DNA of 64,000 nucleotides from Aquibacillus koreensis (GCF_025154055.1 NZ_JAOALK010000012.1:172614-236613), one strand, 5' to 3'; positions 35,363 to 44,375 are shown, numbered from the stretch's first letter. The notes: a model not told the origin generated them from the letters alone. Numbers and translations are program-made.

Positions 35363-35477
35363 ACTCCCTCAGATAGATTAGATTTGTTTTCAAATTCTAA
35401 CGGGATGCGATTATGGAACAAGCATAAATGCTTTTATAACGCGGAGGTTTAATTGAATAGCTAGGGAGAGTGTAAAT

Positions 35478-35672
35478 GTGAATTTAGGTTGGATAAGTAT
35501 TATTTCAGTTTTGCTAATTATTCTATGTTTTTCTTATACCCTTACTTTTATTGAAAACATACATCAAGGGGATAAACGAATCGCCAAACAGTCAAAATTA
35601 GTAGCAATCATTTGTCTTGGCTTGGGTCTTCTTACTCCGATTGTGTTTATTCTAATAGCATATGATTTTTAA
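35478..35672 (+). CDS. 64-residue two-TM protein
   Basis: GTG at 35478 after AGGGAG. Segments at about 3-23 and 42-62, joined by IENIHQGDKRIAKQSK. Unknown family. Confidence 0.55.
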   Translation: MNLGWISIISVLLIILCFSYTLTFIENIHQGDKRIAKQSKLVAIICLGLGLLTPIVFILIAYDF

Positions 35673-35733
35673 CACTTTATTAATCAAATGGGGTGCTTTA
35701 GTATAACAAGAAGTACGTCAATGAGGGTGGAAT

Positions 35734-35997
35734 ATGAGAAAAGATAATTTTAAATGGTTGATAATGTTAGGTTCATTACTAGGGATTATCGGACTACTGT
35801 TTATCTTTTTTAGTAATAATCTTGGCGCGAGCTTAGCGGAAGGTTGGCTTGTAGAAAATGAATACGAAATGTCAGATTACCTATCTGAAGTTAAAAAAAA
35901 TACAAGTATCTTTATAGTAACTGGTAGTATTCTATTGGGAATTGGTCTTTCTACTGTGGTCTTTGCTTTTTACAAGGTGCTAAATATTAAAGATTAG
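35734..35997 (+). CDS. 87-residue two-TM protein
   Basis: ATG after GAGGGTGG. A first segment (about 8-27), an acidic extracytoplasmic loop (EGWLVENEYEMSDYLSEVKK) and a second segment (about 58-78). Unknown family. A half family A word (CAGGGGGACGG, 36027..36037) lies downstream. Confidence 0.6.
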   Translation: MRKDNFKWLIMLGSLLGIIGLLFIFFSNNLGASLAEGWLVENEYEMSDYLSEVKKNTSIFIVTGSILLGIGLSTVVFAFYKVLNIKD

Positions 35998-36238
35998 GTG
36001 CGGCAATTTGTTAAATACATAATTTCAGGGGGACGGTAAAGGATTATGGTGTTTTATATACAACTCCAACTTTAGACCGAATATATTTGTTTGTGTCCAA
36101 GTGGAAGTTGGAAAGATTATATAAATTTTGATGTAGCAGAGACCTCGCTACGAAATTCATTCTTTTGCGTGATCATTTAAGATAATAATAAAGTTATTGG
36201 AATGGGTAGGATTATTGAATAGTTAGGAGGTTTACCTC

Positions 36239-36583
36239 ATGCCGAAAAGCAAGATATTCTTCATTGTTGCAACTATAACTATTACGTTGTTCGGTTGCTC
36301 CCAGGTTGAAAATGGAACTTTTATTCAAGGTAACATAACTGAAATTAACGAAAAAAGTGGAGATATGAAAATTGATATTGAATTCTGGTCAACAGTTAGC
36401 CAGCAAGGAACTTCTCATGCTACATATGGTTTTAGAAAGAAGTCAGAATCTCAAACTATTCGAGTTGCCAATCCAGAAGAATATGATGAAGGGCAAAAAG
36501 TATCGGTAAAAGTTTTCAAAAATTATGCTGAGGATGTCTGGGATCTAGAAAGATTAAAATTTGAAGTAGAAGAGGTAAATTAA
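36239..36583 (+). CDS. Small lipoprotein, unknown function
   Basis: 114 residues. Signal peptide with lipobox TLFGC (Cys near residue 20), then a mature part reading like an OB/beta-barrel domain (TFIQGNITEINEKSGDMKID ... QTIRVANPEEYDEGQKVSVKV given in pieces). GGAGG precedes the ATG. Probably anchored on the outer face of the membrane. Confidence 0.7.
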   Translation: MPKSKIFFIVATITITLFGCSQVENGTFIQGNITEINEKSGDMKIDIEFWSTVSQQGTSHATYGFRKKSESQTIRVANPEEYDEGQKVSVKVFKNYAEDVWDLERLKFEVEEVN

Positions 36584-36607
36584 AATAATGAGATAATGGG
36601 CGCGTAT

Positions 36608-36672
36608 GTTCTAATAAGTGGTTGTCGTTGCCTTAGCTCTTATTGTGCTAAATAGCAGGTTTATTCCATAAG
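36608..36672 (+). repeat. Degenerate intergenic cassette-type repeat, rightward copy
   Basis: CTAATAAGTGGTTGTCGTTG, CCTTAGCTCTTATTGTGCTA and a GCAGG tail. The same chain of words occurs in reverse at 39331..39410, next to leftward genes, and in shorter, more diverged form in most gaps of the accessory block (see findings). Confidence 0.6.
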
Positions 36673-36705
36673 AATAAATGGAGGATTCTGTAAGGAGGGA
36701 CTACT

Positions 36706-37074
36706 ATGATACCTATTTTCATCATTCTAATTTGTATCGTAATTTTGGACCACCTTATCAATAGACACCAAATAAAAAAGAAAAAGATTGATGTGTCAGA
36801 CTTAGGGATTAAATATGTAAATAAGCTGCATAAATATGGTGAGAAAACACTCTATTGGATAACTATGATCATAATGATTTTATCAATCACTGATTTTCAA
36901 CAGCTTAGGTTATTCATTTTTATTGGTCCAGGTATTACGTTTGCTTATCGCACAATAATGAAGTGGAAGTTTGCTAAGCAAAATAGAACATATCTTTTAA
37001 GTGCGGTTTCATGCGGATTATTTATAGTTGGTACAATTGTGTATGGCTTATTACATTACATTGAAATGATCTAA
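36706..37074 (+). CDS. DUF4181-type membrane protein
   Basis: 122 residues. Layout: TM, a cytoplasmic basic loop (NRHQIKKKKIDVSDLGIKYV), then three TM segments with MKWKFAKQNRTYLL between the last two. This matches the DUF4181 family of small Bacillus membrane proteins; function unknown. AAGGAGGGACTACT precedes the ATG. Confidence 0.65.
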   Translation: MIPIFIILICIVILDHLINRHQIKKKKIDVSDLGIKYVNKLHKYGEKTLYWITMIIMILSITDFQQLRLFIFIGPGITFAYRTIMKWKFAKQNRTYLLSAVSCGLFIVGTIVYGLLHYIEMI

Positions 37075-37129
37075 AACTACAAAACTATTTGATTGTAAAT
37101 TTGCACTGTATAACTACCTCCTTCACAGA

Positions 37130-37333
37130 TCACATACCACCAAACCCTCCACCATCTGGAGGACCACCTCTTCGTGACTTTTCTATTTCAATTGCTCTCT
37201 CCACTTCTTTTTGTTGTTCCGTTTTGTCACGATAGGGAGTGTGAAAATTCTTTTTTTGATTTCGCTTATCTAGATAAATCATGAGGACAATAAACCCAAC
37301 GATAAACAATCCCCATAAGATGTTTGTTAACAT
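37130..37333 (-). CDS. 67-residue one-TM protein with charged tail and Gly-rich end
   Basis: ATG after GGGGAGGGG. One TM (about 5-22), then a charged helical stretch (DKRNQKKNFHTPYRDKTEQQ) and the end GGPPDGGGFGGM. The Gly-rich terminus is distinctive, but I know no family. Convergent with 36706..37074. Confidence 0.6.
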   Translation of the reverse strand: MLTNILWGLFIVGFIVLMIYLDKRNQKKNFHTPYRDKTEQQKEVERAIEIEKSRRGGPPDGGGFGGM

Positions 37334-37437
37334 TCTACCCCTCCCCTATTTCTACGACTACTTCTGAGCATATTCTTTCATTTTCCCTCCATTTCTGTGT
37401 TTTCTTGTTTACATTGAGAAGCAGACTACTAACCGTT

Positions 37438-38014
37438 TCATGACCCCCTTTCATAAAAAATTTCAAACATCATAAAGTTGCTTAAAAAACTCCCGTGAAG
37501 ATTACTAAATTGGATTTTTAGTGTTTTTCTTGATTCTGCACTCCCAGTTTTTATATTAACAATTTCTTCTTCTAATGCTAATAAACTTTCAATACTAGTG
37601 ACTAAATATTGTCTTTGTTCTTGTGTATAGTCTTCTTTACTTATAAATTCTAGTAAAGTCTTTCTAGCGTTTTTAACCTCGAACAAAATATCATCTAAGT
37701 CTTCTTTACTCATCTTTACAGGTTCCTTACTGACTAACCAATCCTGTTCAAAAAAAGGAAGCAAATACTGCGTACGGTCTACTGTTAAATCATAATTACC
37801 TTCCTTTGTTGATTTGTCTAAATCTTTTTCATAAGAACTTTTAAACTTATTTAGATCTTTAATATAGTGATCTACAACAACTGGATCAGGTGTGAATGAA
37901 TAACTTTTTATAAAAGCTGATAGAAGAATACGGGAAAAACCAGGTAATTATCAGAACAAAACACACAAATAATCCAACTACACTTATCACGACTTTTTTC
38001 ATTTTATTAGTCAC
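37438..38014 (-). pseudogene. Membrane-anchored extracytoplasmic protein gene with a frameshift
   Basis: A GTG at 38014 after AGAGGTGG begins MTNKMKKVVISVVGLFVCFV, an N-terminal anchor, and the frame ends at a TGA after about 42 codons. From the T5 run near 37941 the +1 frame continues without interruption to 37438: SRILLSAFIKSYSFTPDPVV, then LPFFEQDWLVSKEP and a helical C-terminal half. One extra T in the TTTTT run explains the shift. The downstream part alone (TTG at 37764) would lack the anchor. Either a recent pseudogene or a base-calling error. Confidence 0.7.
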
Positions 38015-38367
38015 TATTCTCCACCTCTACTTTCCAATAACATTAGTTTAACATTATTTCCCTTCTGTTTTGATGCATACATAGAAAAAAACGTTTCTTC
38101 GTTATGAAAGAAACGCTCTTGGCATCAATAGACACAATTTACTGGAAATTATCATCCCCATTTTATATTAAATTCAGCCTCTAATAGCAAGAGATATGTT
38201 AATCGTTATCCTGATAATATTCAATGAAGGTGGATAACAAAAAGCCAAAATATACAGTCTAATGAATAAAGTATTGTATGTTTTGCTCTTCTAGATATAG
38301 GAGTTACTGAACATAAGCATACCGTTTGTTTAAGTACAACAGTTCACAAATCATAGCATATTTTACT
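38015..38367. other. Spacer with promoter remnant and one terminator
   Basis: Contains GGGAAATAATGTTAAAC (reverse strand, near 38040), a diverged version of the shared promoter core, and the terminator at 38088..38117. No gene is seen. Confidence 0.4.
38088..38117 (-). terminator. Rho-independent terminator (leftward)
   Basis: Read leftward: CGTTTCTT, an 8-base loop, AAGAAACG, then T6. It would end transcripts from 38368..38694 or further upstream. Confidence 0.75.
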
Positions 38368-38694
38368 TTATAAAATAATCACGCCGTAAGCTAGAAGAGA
38401 AAGATAAACTGAAACACCAAAGCCCAGTAAAGTTGCCTTCCATATTGCAGCTGGATATTTCACATTTTTCCTTAAACAAATAATTAGGTAAAGCATTAAG
38501 AAAATAAATCCCAGAGGAAACCATAGATGAAAATCCCCCTCTTCCGTTGCCTCAGAATATATTGGAACAATAGATGCACTTATAAGAAAGTAAAGATAAG
38601 CTTTGTAACGTTTTTTTAAACCTCTACTCCAACTGGTTAGTAAATAAAAAAGTGCAATCGCAATTAAAAAATGTATTATAAATAAGGTGTTCAT
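38368..38694 (-). CDS. Four-TM membrane protein, unknown function
   Basis: About 108 residues. ATG at 38694 after GGAGGAGG. Hydrophobic segments at about 3-20, 30-45, 52-70 and 82-105, with KKRYKAY and CLRKNVKYPAAIWK loops. Unknown family. Confidence 0.65.
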   Translation of the reverse strand: MNTLFIIHFLIAIALFYLLTSWSRGLKKRYKAYLYFLISASIVPIYSEATEEGDFHLWFPLGFIFLMLYLIICLRKNVKYPAAIWKATLLGFGVSVYLSLLAYGVIIL

Positions 38695-38806
38695 TAAATT
38701 CCTCCTCCATAAAATCATTGATAAGCACCCTGTTCTTACGTAGATAATTATGTTGAATCAACTAGCTCTACTGCACTAACGCATCCCGTTAGCACAACAA
38801 GATATT

Positions 38807-39280
38807 TTATCTTTCAAAAATAACTGAAAAAATTTTTTCTACTTGTCTTGATGATGACGTACAATCATTTAGGGTATATATTATTTTATTTTTTTCTTCC
38901 TTCTTTTCAAGTTCAGAGCATATGTCATGTGTTTTTTTTGTATAATCTTCAGAACTTTGAGTTGCATGTGTAGTATCTATTAGCACATGGATTTTACCAC
39001 CTTTGTAAATTAAATCGGTAAAAAGTGGGATACCCTCGCTATAATGTGTACGCCTTACTCTATCCTCTTTTCCATTTTGAACATTATTAAAGAACTCAAT
39101 GAAGCTTTCTTTGTTCTTATAGCCTTCCCCTCTCGCTGTTGATACTAAATCTCCTCTTTTTAGTGCTTCCGCTTTGTCATAAGCTTCTGAAGGTTCCAAC
39201 TCTAAAGGGTCCAAAGTTTCCTGGTCACAAGCTGATAAAATAATCATTAAAAATAACACCAAAACTAAATATCTGACCAC
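38807..39280 (-). CDS. DUF4362 lipoprotein (intact copy)
   Basis: 157 residues. Lipobox ILSAC (Cys18), then a DUF4362 domain with EAYDKAEALKRGDLVSTARG, FFNNVQNGKEDRVRRTHYSE and DLIYKGGKIHVLIDTTHA blocks and two Cys (CSELEKK, NDCTSSSRQ). Function unknown; extracytoplasmic. GTG start at 39280 after AAAGGAGG. A second, broken copy about 80% alike lies at 46709..47174. Confidence 0.85.
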   Translation of the reverse strand: MVRYLVLVLFLMIILSACDQETLDPLELEPSEAYDKAEALKRGDLVSTARGEGYKNKESFIEFFNNVQNGKEDRVRRTHYSEGIPLFTDLIYKGGKIHVLIDTTHATQSSEDYTKKTHDICSELEKKEEKNKIIYTLNDCTSSSRQVEKIFSVIFER

Positions 39281-39330
39281 CTACTTAATACCTCCTTTTG
39301 ATTTAGTATATGGATTGTGATTGTGCTCCT

Positions 39331-39410
39331 AATTCAACTAAGCGTGCTTTAACACAATAAGACTGCCGCAACGACAACCCCTTATTCAACATTCGCACCC
39401 GTCAGTTGAA
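39331..39410 (-). repeat. Degenerate intergenic cassette-type repeat, leftward copy
   Basis: Read leftward: AATAAGGGGTTGTCGTTGCG, GCAGTCTTATTGTGTTAAAG and CACGCTTAGTTGAAT. It matches the rightward copy at 36608..36672 word for word, in the orientation of its neighbouring leftward genes. Confidence 0.6.
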
Positions 39411-39412
39411 GA

Positions 39413-39970
39413 CTAATAACTTGTTTGAGTTTTCTCAATTACATCACCTTCAAAAGAAAGTCCTGTTACGGTAGCATCCAGTAGTTCTCCATTTGCAATT
39501 ACAAACCAAAACCTATCATCATTATGGTATTCTACCACTCTGGCTTGATACTCTTTTCCGTCCTTCGTGATAATATGTACTTTCTCGATTTCAGGGTCAG
39601 TTATTTTCCCTCTAAGTAAATCTGTATAATTAGTTAAATAATCGCCTAACTCTAAATGCCCCCAATTCAACTTAGAGTCCTCTAACAGATGCAAACTCCC
39701 CCCACGAACAACTTCCCACCCTAAGAAGTTTTTCTCCAAGATTACATTCCCAAACGATAAATCTTCACCATGACCCCACTCGTAAAAGGCGATAGCTTTG
39801 TTTCTTTTAATTATTTCAATATGAGCTACCTTTATGTCATAATACTGCTCCAATGCCATAACAGCCTTTTGAATTTCCTTTATATCGTCTTTGGGTTCTA
39901 AATTTAAAAGGTAAAAACCAATAACAATAAAAGCAATTATAAACATACAAATAAGAACTTTTTTTCCCAT
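39413..39970 (-). CDS. Membrane-anchored extracytoplasmic protein, unknown function
   Basis: 185 residues. N-terminal anchor (KVLICMFIIAFIVIGFYLLN), then an exported alpha/beta part with EIQKAVMALEQYYDIKVAHI and a late beta-rich half (KVHIITKDGKEYQARVVEYH). No Cys lipobox. AAAGGAG before the ATG. Family not recognised. Confidence 0.65.
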   Translation of the reverse strand: MGKKVLICMFIIAFIVIGFYLLNLEPKDDIKEIQKAVMALEQYYDIKVAHIEIIKRNKAIAFYEWGHGEDLSFGNVILEKNFLGWEVVRGGSLHLLEDSKLNWGHLELGDYLTNYTDLLRGKITDPEIEKVHIITKDGKEYQARVVEYHNDDRFWFVIANGELLDATVTGLSFEGDVIEKTQTSY

Positions 39971-40045
39971 TCCAATCTCCTTTAGCTTTTAAACATTAAG
40001 CATCCTTTACTATAATAAGCAATGAGCTACTATTAGCTGTTTTGC

Positions 40046-40621
40046 TTAAAAAGTGGATACATCATTACCATCTGCATTAACTCCACGAAATACAAAGTTT
40101 ATACTCTCAGAATGTAGTAATGAGGTATATTGTGCTGCAACCCCGTCTTTAACATCCATCTCTACAAATAAAGATGATTGTTCTTTTACTTCTTTAAATG
40201 ATAAATTTTCCCCCTCTAAATTTGCTTCATTACTAACAATAACTTTTACAATGTCTTCATCAAGAATTTCTGCTGCAAAGAGTGCATCCTTCCCTTGACT
40301 AACTAACCAAGTAGTTTTCATCTTTTCATCTGATGTTTCACCATCTATCCCACTTACCGAGGTAGAACGATACAGAAACCAAAAATTATTTTCTATAAGT
40401 CTGACATATTTAATTTGACCTGTATCCCAAACAACAACCTTTTTGTTTTTAAATTCCTTTTCAAAGATTACTTTCCCTGCTGGAATCGAATCTACATTTC
40501 TTATTGCAGATTTCTCTGTCCAATAATACCCTCCTAAGAAGGTAGGACCGAAATAAAATATTATCAATAGTAATACTAAAATAGCAAACTTGCGTTTCTT
40601 AAAAATACTTTTACCCTTCAT
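40046..40621 (-). CDS. Membrane-anchored extracytoplasmic protein, unknown function
   Basis: 191 residues. Basic N-terminus (MKGKSIFKKRKF), one anchor segment (about 12-30), then a beta-rich exported domain with WDTGQIKYVRLIENNFWFLY. It resembles the domain layout of 39413..39970 and 47813..48394 (anchor plus beta-rich domain) but not their sequence. The start lies after a GGGGGG run. Confidence 0.65.
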   Translation of the reverse strand: MKGKSIFKKRKFAILVLLLIIFYFGPTFLGGYYWTEKSAIRNVDSIPAGKVIFEKEFKNKKVVVWDTGQIKYVRLIENNFWFLYRSTSVSGIDGETSDEKMKTTWLVSQGKDALFAAEILDEDIVKVIVSNEANLEGENLSFKEVKEQSSLFVEMDVKDGVAAQYTSLLHSESINFVFRGVNADGNDVSTF

Positions 40622-40899
40622 TCTTTATTCCCCCCAAAAATGCTAATACAAGTAATTAAATGACTATTTAAATTACCGTTATGTACTTCACTTTTCTTCT
40701 TAAACTAACCGTTAGTGCAACAAGCGCTACTTCGTTATTATGCAAATTATTAGTATAAATACACTTTTCGTGAGTATCGATAACGAAAAGAAAAAAAGTG
40801 GTTGCATTATCATTAATTTCATCATATACATTCTTACATAAAATAGGGAAGTCCTTTATTCTATCAATCTTTAATTGAGTGTACTGTAGATATGCACTA

Positions 40900-41118
40900 T
40901 TAAGTTTTCATTTTCTTACTTTTAAATGCGTAAACAAGTGTTATTGTGGCACCAACCACTATTCCTATTGAAGCCAAATATGAAAAACCTATTATAGGAC
41001 CTAGACCATATTCAGGACGGATAATATTTACATCAACTAGTAATGATAACACTACAATTATAAGTCCCAACCATTGCATCAATTTAAAACCATTTTGCTT
41101 TTGTTGACTCATACTCAC
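40900..41118 (-). CDS. 72-residue two-TM protein
   Basis: GTG at 41118 after AAAGGACG (or the ATG two codons later). Polar start (MSMSQQKQNGFKLMQW), segments at about 14-32 and 44-64, basic tail (KSKKMKT). It lies directly behind the shared promoter module at 41142..41258. Confidence 0.6.
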   Translation of the reverse strand: MSMSQQKQNGFKLMQWLGLIIVVLSLLVDVNIIRPEYGLGPIIGFSYLASIGIVVGATITLVYAFKSKKMKT

Positions 41119-41141
41119 ATCGTCCTTTCCTTACTAAAGAT

Positions 41142-41258
41142 TTCTGCTTTGTTACTTTTAGATCATTGATTCACTTTTTATTTTAACATAAAATTCCAAA
41201 AATTCTTAAAACCACTCCAACAGAAAAGGATCACCGATAATAAATGGCGATCCTTTTG
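41142..41258 (-). promoter_or_regulatory. Shared terminator-promoter module, leftward copy at 41.2 kb
   Basis: Read leftward: AAAAGGATCGCC / GGTGATCCTTTTCT hairpin, then TTTTTGGAATTTTATGTTAA, AATAAAAAGTGAATC and ATGATCTAAAAGTAACAAAG, CAG. It matches the 34.3 kb copy over its whole length in the opposite orientation and again precedes a small membrane-protein gene. Confidence 0.7.
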
Positions 41259-41520
41259 TTGGACTATGGCTACGTTATTGAAATAAGAAGCTGCTAGAAG
41301 ATTTCTCTTTTCAACTCATCATCTTCAGACATTATTATAACCTTTAGCGCTTAGTGCATTAAATATCATACTTTCAGATCCTCTATAATCTTTTACTTAG
41401 TAACAATGGAATTGATACTTAATACTCCGGATACTTTAGGTGCAAAACTCACAAACTTTTTATCAGTCATTATAAAATGGAGAACTTTGCAGCGTACCAA
41501 AGTCCTCCATTTATGATTTT

Positions 41521-42726
41521 TTACTGCTCCATATTTCTTATAAATAACATCTTATTTTTTTGAACAATTATACTTACTATTGCAAGCAACACTCCTGAAA
41601 TAAGGAAGACGATTCTAATACCCATTAAATCTGCTAGAAGCCCCATAACAAGAGAACCTATCCCAAAAAGGCCAGTTCCGATAGCACCTAATGAAGTATA
41701 AACCGTTGACAACTGTTCTTTTGAAACGCTCGTTTGTATAACTGATTGTTGAGGTATATTTTTTATTTGCCCAAACAGTCCCACGCAGAGTGATAAAAGT
41801 AAGGCAATAATTGGAATGGTGGTTAGGCTAAATAGTATTGTGATTATAAAGCTAAGGGATGAACCTACAAAAATAAAGGTTCCCAATTTCTTTTCAATAT
41901 ATGAAGAATATTTAATACAATAAACACTTCCTAAAATTAAACCTAGAAAGAAAGCTCCATTGATAAATCCCCACCATTTTTCACCAACGTGTAGAGCATC
42001 ATTGACAAACACAAGTAATATAGCAGCTATCCAAACCGTTCCTGCAATTGTTTCGAAACAATCAATCCAAGCAATCCTTCTTAATACTGGAGTGTTAGAT
42101 ATAGTTAACCATCCCTCTTTAATCTGATCGAGTTTCCCTTTCGGCTCCGTTCTTTTATCATTCACACTCTCTAAAAGACAAAGTAAAATGCTTGCTACTA
42201 CAAACAAACCTCCTACTAACCAAACGAGTTGTTGAGCACTCATAATAATTAGAAATAAACTTCCTATAAACCACATAACTGCTTGTATAACCTGTGAAAC
42301 AGTTTCTGCAATTCCGTTAGCTTGAATTAAATATTTACGATCAACATAGTGTGGAATCAATGTCTGTCTTATAGGATTTGCACATCCATCAAGAAAAGCA
42401 ATCAATCCTATTAATAAGAAAATGAAATAATAATTTGATGCTGTAATTTTAATTAACATAAACCCCAGAATAAAAAGCAATATAGTTTTTCCAATTTGCG
42501 ATCCTGCCATTAACCATTTAAGATTTACTTTCCCTATTAAAAGAGGTGTTAACAGGCTGGATATAAACATGGAAGAAGTAATCGTAAATGGCACAAACGA
42601 TGATGCAGTTGCAGAACCTGTTAAAATAAAAATCGCACTTATTACACTGACCATATATAATACATCGCCAATATTAGCGAGTGATTGACCCAATAGTAAT
42701 AACGAAAAGTTTTTATTCAATTTCAT
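41521..42726 (-). CDS. MFS transporter
   Basis: 401 residues with about 11-12 hydrophobic segments. It starts LNKNFSLLLLGQSLANIGDV, with the central basic loop LESVNDKRTEPKGKLDQIKE between TM6 and TM7, and GCANPIRQTLIPHYVDRKYL after TM4, as in the MefA/macrolide-efflux-like MFS group. Probably a drug or metabolite exporter in the cytoplasmic membrane; substrate unknown. GGGGG precedes the ATG. Monocistronic. Confidence 0.85.
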   Translation of the reverse strand: MKLNKNFSLLLLGQSLANIGDVLYMVSVISAIFILTGSATASSFVPFTITSSMFISSLLTPLLIGKVNLKWLMAGSQIGKTILLFILGFMLIKITASNYYFIFLLIGLIAFLDGCANPIRQTLIPHYVDRKYLIQANGIAETVSQVIQAVMWFIGSLFLIIMSAQQLVWLVGGLFVVASILLCLLESVNDKRTEPKGKLDQIKEGWLTISNTPVLRRIAWIDCFETIAGTVWIAAILLVFVNDALHVGEKWWGFINGAFFLGLILGSVYCIKYSSYIEKKLGTFIFVGSSLSFIITILFSLTTIPIIALLLSLCVGLFGQIKNIPQQSVIQTSVSKEQLSTVYTSLGAIGTGLFGIGSLVMGLLADLMGIRIVFLISGVLLAIVSIIVQKNKMLFIRNMEQ

Positions 42727-42969
42727 TTTGTATCCCCCATCTAAATTGAATGTTTCGTATCTAGGGGAATTTTAAATTGGACTGTTCATTGACTGTTTAC
42801 TCCTTCCAATAAGGATAAATCTGGGGGATTAGATTTATCACAAGTTTAGATCGTTCTTTAATGTATATATGAATTTTAACATTTTTTTAAAATTGTTGAG
42901 TAATTTAACGAATAGTCAAGAAGCGTATTTACTTTGAAAATACGTTAGCAATAGGTAAACTGATTACCT

Positions 42970-43395
42970 TTATTCATCAGAATCTTGCCGTTTAGTTCGC
43001 AAATAAAAAATATATATAACTGGAATAAGACCACAAACAAACATGATACTGCCTATCAATACTCCGTTAATAAAAGTAAATCCCTCACTTAATGATGTTA
43101 GAATACCAATAACTATTGAAACCAGGGACACTATAATCAATGACAAAAAGAATCCTTTTCTTGGTGATTTTTCATTGTTTTCATGGTCAACACTAACATT
43201 CATTGATAGATAAGCAGAAACGACAATAGATAGCACGAAAACAATCCATAACGGATTTTCTCTCATTCCATCTAATCCTTTTGTAACTAAGTCATATCCC
43301 AATATACCAATAATACCAACTGTTTGAATAACATACGTAATACGGATGTTTTTTAGATTCACCAAGATTAAACGTTCATCTTGTATTTTTTTCAT
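42970..43395 (-). CDS. Four-TM membrane protein paired with an XRE-regulator remnant
   Basis: 141 residues. A charged start (MKKIQDERLILVNLKNIRI), TM pairs at about 20-40/48-68 and 80-100/108-130, and a basic tail. GGGAGAG lies before the ATG, and the stop of the XRE remnant 43402..43530 is a few bases upstream. The neighbouring pair 43583..44235 has the same plan with an intact regulator. Confidence 0.65.
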   Translation of the reverse strand: MKKIQDERLILVNLKNIRITYVIQTVGIIGILGYDLVTKGLDGMRENPLWIVFVLSIVVSAYLSMNVSVDHENNEKSPRKGFFLSLIIVSLVSIVIGILTSLSEGFTFINGVLIGSIMFVCGLIPVIYIFYLRTKRQDSDE

Positions 43396-43401
43396 TGTTC
43401 A

Positions 43402-43530
43402 TCACTCTCCCTTTCTTTTCCAAAACACTTCATCCAAACTTTTATATACTGTATAGCACATTTCCAGACATAACTTTAAGGTTGGATTATAGTTTCCTTT
43501 TTCAATTAAACTAATTGTTTGTCGAGTTTC
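43402..43530 (-). pseudogene. C-terminal remnant of an XRE-family regulator
   Basis: The leftward frame reads ETRQTISLIEKGNYNPTLKL, then CLEMCYTVYKSLDEVFWKRK, GE and stop. It aligns throughout with the last 42 residues of the intact regulator 44038..44235 (TRQTIGLIEKGEYNPSLNLC ... LDDLFWEVEL). A TAA directly precedes the remnant and there is no start, so the first 23 residues and the first helix are gone. Confidence 0.8.
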
Positions 43531-43582
43531 TTATTTTGAAAATGATTAAAAAACATTAATAAATATTTTCAAAACGCCTTAA

Positions 43583-44038
43583 TTATAGCAATTCTTTATT
43601 TTTTTTATAGGAACGCTTTAAAGAAATGTAGCTCGTGATAAACCAAACCAAGCCAACACATACTAATAATCCGATTATATCAATCCATTCATTTTTATGG
43701 CTGGGTACACCTGTAAATATTAGATATACCAAAATGTAAATACTTACAAAACTACCTGTTCTGATAAAAATGTGCTTTAACTCTTTTCTATAAGACCTCT
43801 CTGTTGAAACATCTGTATATTCAATACCAGACATTGTATATCTTACTGAGACATAAAAGAGGAATACCGCAATAGATAGTAATAAATAAGTTTCAGCATC
43901 TAACTTAAGGTAGTTGTTCATAATAATCATTCCTATAAGGGTAAGCATAAGGATTATTGCCCCTTCTGAGAGAAAATACAACATCCTTTTTTCCTTATAC
44001 TCATCATTCGGTAATAAAAAAGTTATCCAAGATTTCAT
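43583..44038 (-). CDS. Four-TM membrane protein co-transcribed with XRE regulator
   Basis: About 151 residues. ATG at 44038 overlaps the regulator stop (TAATG), with GGAGGTCGAG upstream. TM segments at about 20-38, 46-62, 88-106 and 115-135. The layout resembles the DUF3796/DUF2178-like membrane partners of small XRE regulators in Bacilli (tentative). It may act as a sensor or target of the regulator. Confidence 0.7.
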   Translation of the reverse strand: MKSWITFLLPNDEYKEKRMLYFLSEGAIILMLTLIGMIIMNNYLKLDAETYLLLSIAVFLFYVSVRYTMSGIEYTDVSTERSYRKELKHIFIRTGSFVSIYILVYLIFTGVPSHKNEWIDIIGLLVCVGLVWFITSYISLKRSYKKNKELL

Positions 44039-44235
44039 TACAACTCGACCTCCCAAAATAAATCATCTAATGTTTTACTTAATTCTTTGGCAATAGCGAT
44101 ACATAAGTTCAAACTGGGATTGTACTCTCCTTTTTCAATCAATCCGATAGTTTGTCTTGTAGCATTCACTCGTCTTGCAAGCTGTTCTTGAGTTAAACCT
44201 TTTTCAATCCTAGCTAGTTTCATTTTGCTTACCAT
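44038..44235 (-). CDS. Small XRE-family transcriptional regulator
   Basis: 65 residues, a bare helix-turn-helix: KMKLARIEKGLTQEQLARRV, then NATRQTIGLIEKGEYNPSLN, LCIAIAKELSKTLDDLFWE. This is the typical small Cro/C1 regulator in which QEQLA and RQTIGLIE are the two helices. AGGTGAG precedes the ATG. It is the first gene of a two-gene unit with the membrane protein 43583..44038. A large inverted repeat (44273..44323) upstream is a candidate operator. Confidence 0.92.
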   Translation of the reverse strand: MVSKMKLARIEKGLTQEQLARRVNATRQTIGLIEKGEYNPSLNLCIAIAKELSKTLDDLFWEVEL

Positions 44236-44272
44236 ATTCTCACCTACGCAATGAAATATATATGTAACAGTA

Positions 44273-44323
44273 TGTTAGATTTATGTTACATTACTCGCAA
44301 GTGAAATGCAATATAAATCTAAC
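44273..44323 (-). promoter_or_regulatory. Inverted repeat upstream of XRE regulator, candidate operator
   Basis: TGTTAGATTTAT and ATAAATCTAACA are perfect 12-base arms 27 bases apart, 40-90 bases before the regulator start. Spacing suits either looping between two half sites or a cruciform. Confidence 0.5.
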
Positions 44324-44328
44324 ATTTA

Positions 44329-44375
44329 AAATAAGAGAGCCGACTTCTTATAAAAGAAATCAGCTCTCTTATTTA
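44329..44375. terminator. Bidirectional terminator
   Basis: AAATAAGAGAGC and GCTCTCTTATTT arms with an inner imperfect stem (CGACTTCTT / AAGAAATCA). A and T runs on both sides allow use from both directions. It would end the leftward DUF2812 transcript (44530..45252). Confidence 0.75.
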
